This document shows positions 6,745 to 8,616 of a stretch of 8,616 bases of DNA, in pieces (position 1 is the stretch's first letter; each line of letters begins with the position of its first letter). The position numbers and the translations under genes are program-made. Location: contig JACMJD010000475.1 in the NCBI GenBank assembly GCA_014380825.1, positions 1 to 8,616 on the forward strand, read 5' to 3'. This DNA is from Phycisphaerae bacterium. GTDB taxonomy: Bacteria; Planctomycetota; Phycisphaerae; Tepidisphaerales; Tepidisphaeraceae. The notes under the pieces were generated by a model, which saw only the letters and a list, made by a program, of their open reading frames with translations, searched no databases and was not told the DNA's origin.

Positions 6745-7790
6745 GCGGCTTCCAGCATATCCCACTGAAGCAATGTTCCGGCGGCAATCGCGCGGCGCGA
6801 CTTTCGCCCGATCACGTTGGCGAACTCGGCCGCGGGCACGCCCGTGCCGGGGCGTTGAATCGTCAGATCGTTCGGCTGAATCTGCTGGCCGGCGTCGATG
6901 CTCTTGAGCGCGACCACGCTCTGGCGACTGATCCGGCGAACGTCGCGCTCGCACTCAAGCACCTGTTTCCCAGGTTTGCCGCGCATCGTTTGCGCCGATC
7001 GAATCGCAGCAACGTACTTCTCGAACTCCGCTGGATTCGCGCTGGCAGCGTGATCAGGTCCGGCCGCGGACTTGTCGTGCGTGAGATGCTTTTCGATGAC
7101 AACCGCGCCCGCCGCCGCGGCGAACGCTCCGGAAAATTGCTCGGTTGTGTGATCGGAATATCCGATCGGCACGTCGAACTTGCGCGCCAGCTCGTCCATC
7201 CAGCAAAGGTTCGCGTCCGCCGTCGCGGTTGGATAACTGCTCACGCAATGCAGTAGCGCGAACTTGGCGAGCGCTTCGTTTAGCAGTTTTACGGCCGATT
7301 CGATTTCTTCCATCGTCGCCGCGCCCGTGGAAATTAACAGCGGGCGCTTCGTGTTCGCGGCCGCGGTCAGCAATGGTCGGTTGACGATATCCGGCGATGC
7401 GATCTTGATCGCCGGCAGATCAAGCCGCTCGATTGTCTCGACATCTTCAACCGAGAACGGCGTTGCGATCGGAACCATGTTGCTCGATCGAATCGTTGCG
7501 ACAATCCGCGTGATGTCCGCGTCGGCCAGCTCATATCGCTTGAGCATCTCCATCGGACCGCCGTCGTTGACGCGCTGCTTCTGATAACCGGCCAGTTTTG
7601 TGCTGTCATGCAGGAGGCGTTCAGCGTGGAAGAGCTGAAGCTTTACCGCATCCGCTCCGCCACGCTGCGCGAAGCGCACGAGATCGAGCGCGCGCCCGGC
7701 CGAGCCGTCGTGGTTTACGCCGATCTCGGCGATCACGAACACCGGCTTGTCCGGCGAAAGCAGATGCTGACCGACACGGAAAGTCTTCAT
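6741..7790 (-). CDS. neuB: N-acetylneuraminate/nonulosonate synthase, NeuB
   Basis: This 349-aa synthase condenses ManNAc (or a related sugar) with phosphoenolpyruvate to give a nine-carbon acid. The N-terminal TIM barrel (about 15-265) has IAEIGVNHDG (20-29), KLQLF (50-54), PFSVEDVE (111-118), IASPDI (130-135), STGAA (154-158), HCVSSYPT (181-188), GYSDHT (210-215) and VIEKHLTHD (231-239). H214 and H235 fit the two metal-binding His of the Neisseria enzyme by position. The C-terminal SAF / antifreeze-like domain (about 285-345) shows SVVALKSIDAGQQI and the IQRPGTGV motif. The ATG at 7790 overlaps the neuA stop as ATGA, and AAGGA (7798-7802) lies 7 nt upstream, so translation is probably coupled. 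The end likewise overlaps neuC. PseI and LegI share this fold. NeuB/LegI is favoured because a NeuC-type epimerase follows. Confidence 0.95.
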   Translation of the reverse strand: MKTFRVGQHLLSPDKPVFVIAEIGVNHDGSAGRALDLVRFAQRGGADAVKLQLFHAERLLHDSTKLAGYQKQRVNDGGPMEMLKRYELADADITRIVATIRSSNMVPIATPFSVEDVETIERLDLPAIKIASPDIVNRPLLTAAANTKRPLLISTGAATMEEIESAVKLLNEALAKFALLHCVSSYPTATADANLCWMDELARKFDVPIGYSDHTTEQFSGAFAAAAGAVVIEKHLTHDKSAAGPDHAASANPAEFEKYVAAIRSAQTMRGKPGKQVLECERDVRRISRQSVVALKSIDAGQQIQPNDLTIQRPGTGVPAAEFANVIGRKSRRAIAAGTLLQWDMLEAA

Positions 7791-8545
7791 GATGCCATCC
7801 TTGTAAGCTCTGCCATGCCCTCGCGTGGTGAACCAGCGCGCTCGCGCAACACGGCTTCGGCCCAGTACAAATCGCGCTGATGATCGATCTCGACGGTCTC
7901 GCCCACGCCGGTCATGATCGCGCGACGATCAACGCCGAAGAACGCATGCGGATCGTCGGGAAACTGTTCACCACGTAAAAGTGACTTACGCGACATGGCC
8001 ACGATCGCACCATCGTGCAGATACAGCGGCGTTAGATCTTGTCGGCGATGAATGCTCGCCTGCTGCAGCGGAATCACGCGGTCATTTGCGTCCCCTTCGA
8101 TCTTGGCCATCCAAGACGGGTGCCACTTGCCAACGGGACAGAAACTCCGCACGGAATCGCAATGCGTGTCGCGAAGGACATCGATCGCGCGATCGATGAC
8201 GGTGTCGTCGCGTACGGGCACGTTTCCGTACAGCAGCGCGATCGCGTCAGCGCGGAAATCGCTACGGTCTTCAACCGTCTTCAGTGCGTGCAGCAAAACG
8301 TCCTGCACCGATGCGTCGGCCGTTGAAAGCTCACCTGGCCGGGCGACCGTTTCGAAGAATTCCCGCTCGGCCAGCTTTCGCACGTCGGTCGAGTCGGTGG
8401 AGACAACGGCGCGCGTGACGTAGCGGCTGGCGCGCGCGTGGTCGAACGTGTACTGAATCACCGGCTTGCCAAGAAGTGGAAGCAGATGTTTGTTCTTCAA
8501 TCCCGCGCTACCGGCGCGAGCGATGATGACGGCGAGGACATTCAT
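7787..8545 (-). CDS. neuA: CMP-nonulosonate (acylneuraminate) cytidylyltransferase, NeuA-like
   Basis: This 252-aa protein (about the usual size of 220-250) is a nucleotidyltransferase that would activate the sialic-type acid with CTP to CMP-sugar. The N-terminal signature IIARAGSAGLKNKHLLPLLGKP (7-28) holds the Arg/Gly-rich CTP loop and the conserved Lys. VVSTDSTDV (47-55), a block ALLYGNVPVR (103-112) where the family usually has LLQPTSPLR, YLHDGAIVAM (175-184) and VEIDHQRDLYWAEAVL (218-233) follow in order. The last carries the metal-binding Asp at 221. The ATG at 8545 is chosen for its strong AGGAG (8551-8555); a GTG at 8608 would add 21 non-family residues. It is the first visible gene of neuABC. 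The YGNVPVR variant could mean an unusual sugar substrate; this is not established. Confidence 0.9.
   Translation of the reverse strand: MNVLAVIIARAGSAGLKNKHLLPLLGKPVIQYTFDHARASRYVTRAVVSTDSTDVRKLAEREFFETVARPGELSTADASVQDVLLHALKTVEDRSDFRADAIALLYGNVPVRDDTVIDRAIDVLRDTHCDSVRSFCPVGKWHPSWMAKIEGDANDRVIPLQQASIHRRQDLTPLYLHDGAIVAMSRKSLLRGEQFPDDPHAFFGVDRRAIMTGVGETVEIDHQRDLYWAEAVLRERAGSPREGMAELTRMAS
8179..8198. repeat. Perfect 20-bp palindrome inside neuA
   Basis: CATCGATCGCGCGATCGATG reads the same on both strands. It encodes V-I-D-R-A-I-D within neuA, and its symmetry is explained at least in part by the repeated Ile-Asp codons and the GATC-rich codon use. No function can be claimed. Confidence 0.5.
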
Positions 8546-8550
8546 TGTTT

Positions 8551-8555
8551 CTCCT
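8551..8555 (-). promoter_or_regulatory. Ribosome binding site deciding the neuA start
   Basis: AGGAG lies 5 nt upstream of the ATG at 8545 on the minus strand. It fixes the start there instead of at the in-frame GTG at 8608. Confidence 0.75.
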
Positions 8556-8616
8556 ACCGTGGCATGGGCGTGGCGGCCCGGGGGTTTTGGCGAAAACCAC
8601 CAGCGCACCGGGGCGG
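8554..8616 (-). other. Region upstream of neuA; possible tail of an upstream gene
   Basis: One minus-strand frame is open from the window edge for 20 codons to a TAG at 8554-8556, just 8 bp before the neuA start. This would fit an upstream gene ending close to neuA in one operon. Twenty codons in GC-rich DNA are weak evidence, the encoded residues (many Pro, Arg, Ala) match nothing I know, and no promoter is seen. Confidence 0.2.

Noticed and set aside
5371..6768. A 465-codon plus-strand open frame across the HDOD/neuC region
   Set aside because: It lies antisense to neuC and part of the HDOD gene, both of which show clear family motifs. Its own translation has no recognisable domain; such frames are common in GC-rich DNA.
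6745..6954. N-terminal extension of NeuC to 6954
   Set aside because: The extra 70 residues are Arg-rich, lie entirely within the neuB coding region and do not fit the family, whereas the ATG at 6744 is followed at once by the conserved GTRAEFG start.
8559..8616. Short minus-strand reading ALVVFAKTPGP just upstream of neuA, similar to the start of DUF2064-type glycosyltransferases
   Set aside because: The similarity covers about eleven residues, and the frame then runs into unrelated residues and the neuA start. Without the sequence beyond 8616 it may be chance.

Overview
The window looks like a stretch of chromosome from a GC-rich Gram-negative-type bacterium. Codon choice is strongly GC-biased and GATC / GCGATC strings are dense. 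My best guess is Planctomycetota (Phycisphaerae-like). This rests on the overall style: loosely packed genes, a CxxCH-bearing sensor kinase, a GT-C membrane enzyme, an HDOD protein and a nonulosonate cluster. No ribosomal or other phylogenetic marker is present, so the assignment is inference. I see no tRNA, rRNA, CRISPR array or insertion-sequence transposase.

Left part (1-2038): the start of a response regulator (minus strand, cut by the window edge) is divergent from a membrane sensor histidine kinase (plus strand). The kinase's extracytoplasmic domain carries a CxxCH c-type heme motif in a Tll0287-like (DUF3365) setting. The 173-bp gap between them holds two perfect short palindromes side by side. 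The pair reads as a two-component system with a probable heme-based redox or ligand sensor.

Middle (2039-4688): the kinase gene converges with a minus-strand gene for a polytopic GT-C (family 39 / PMT-like) glycosyltransferase. The gap between them holds a 122-bp imperfect inverted repeat with 41-nt arms. Upstream of the glycosyltransferase, probably in the same transcript, is a gene for a proline-rich protein with a small conserved-looking C-terminal domain of unknown function. A clear sigma-70-like promoter precedes that gene.

Right part (4689-8616): a minus-strand run reads neuA, neuB, neuC and then an HDOD signalling gene. neuA/neuB and neuB/neuC overlap by ATGA. The three enzymes form a nonulosonic (sialic-type) acid pathway: NeuC converts UDP-GlcNAc to ManNAc, NeuB condenses it with phosphoenolpyruvate, and NeuA activates the product as a CMP-sugar. 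The exact sugar cannot be settled from these genes. No transferase that would use the CMP-sugar is in the window; it may lie beyond the right edge. The GT-C enzyme at 2190-3923 is expected to use a lipid-linked donor, so it is not an obvious partner.
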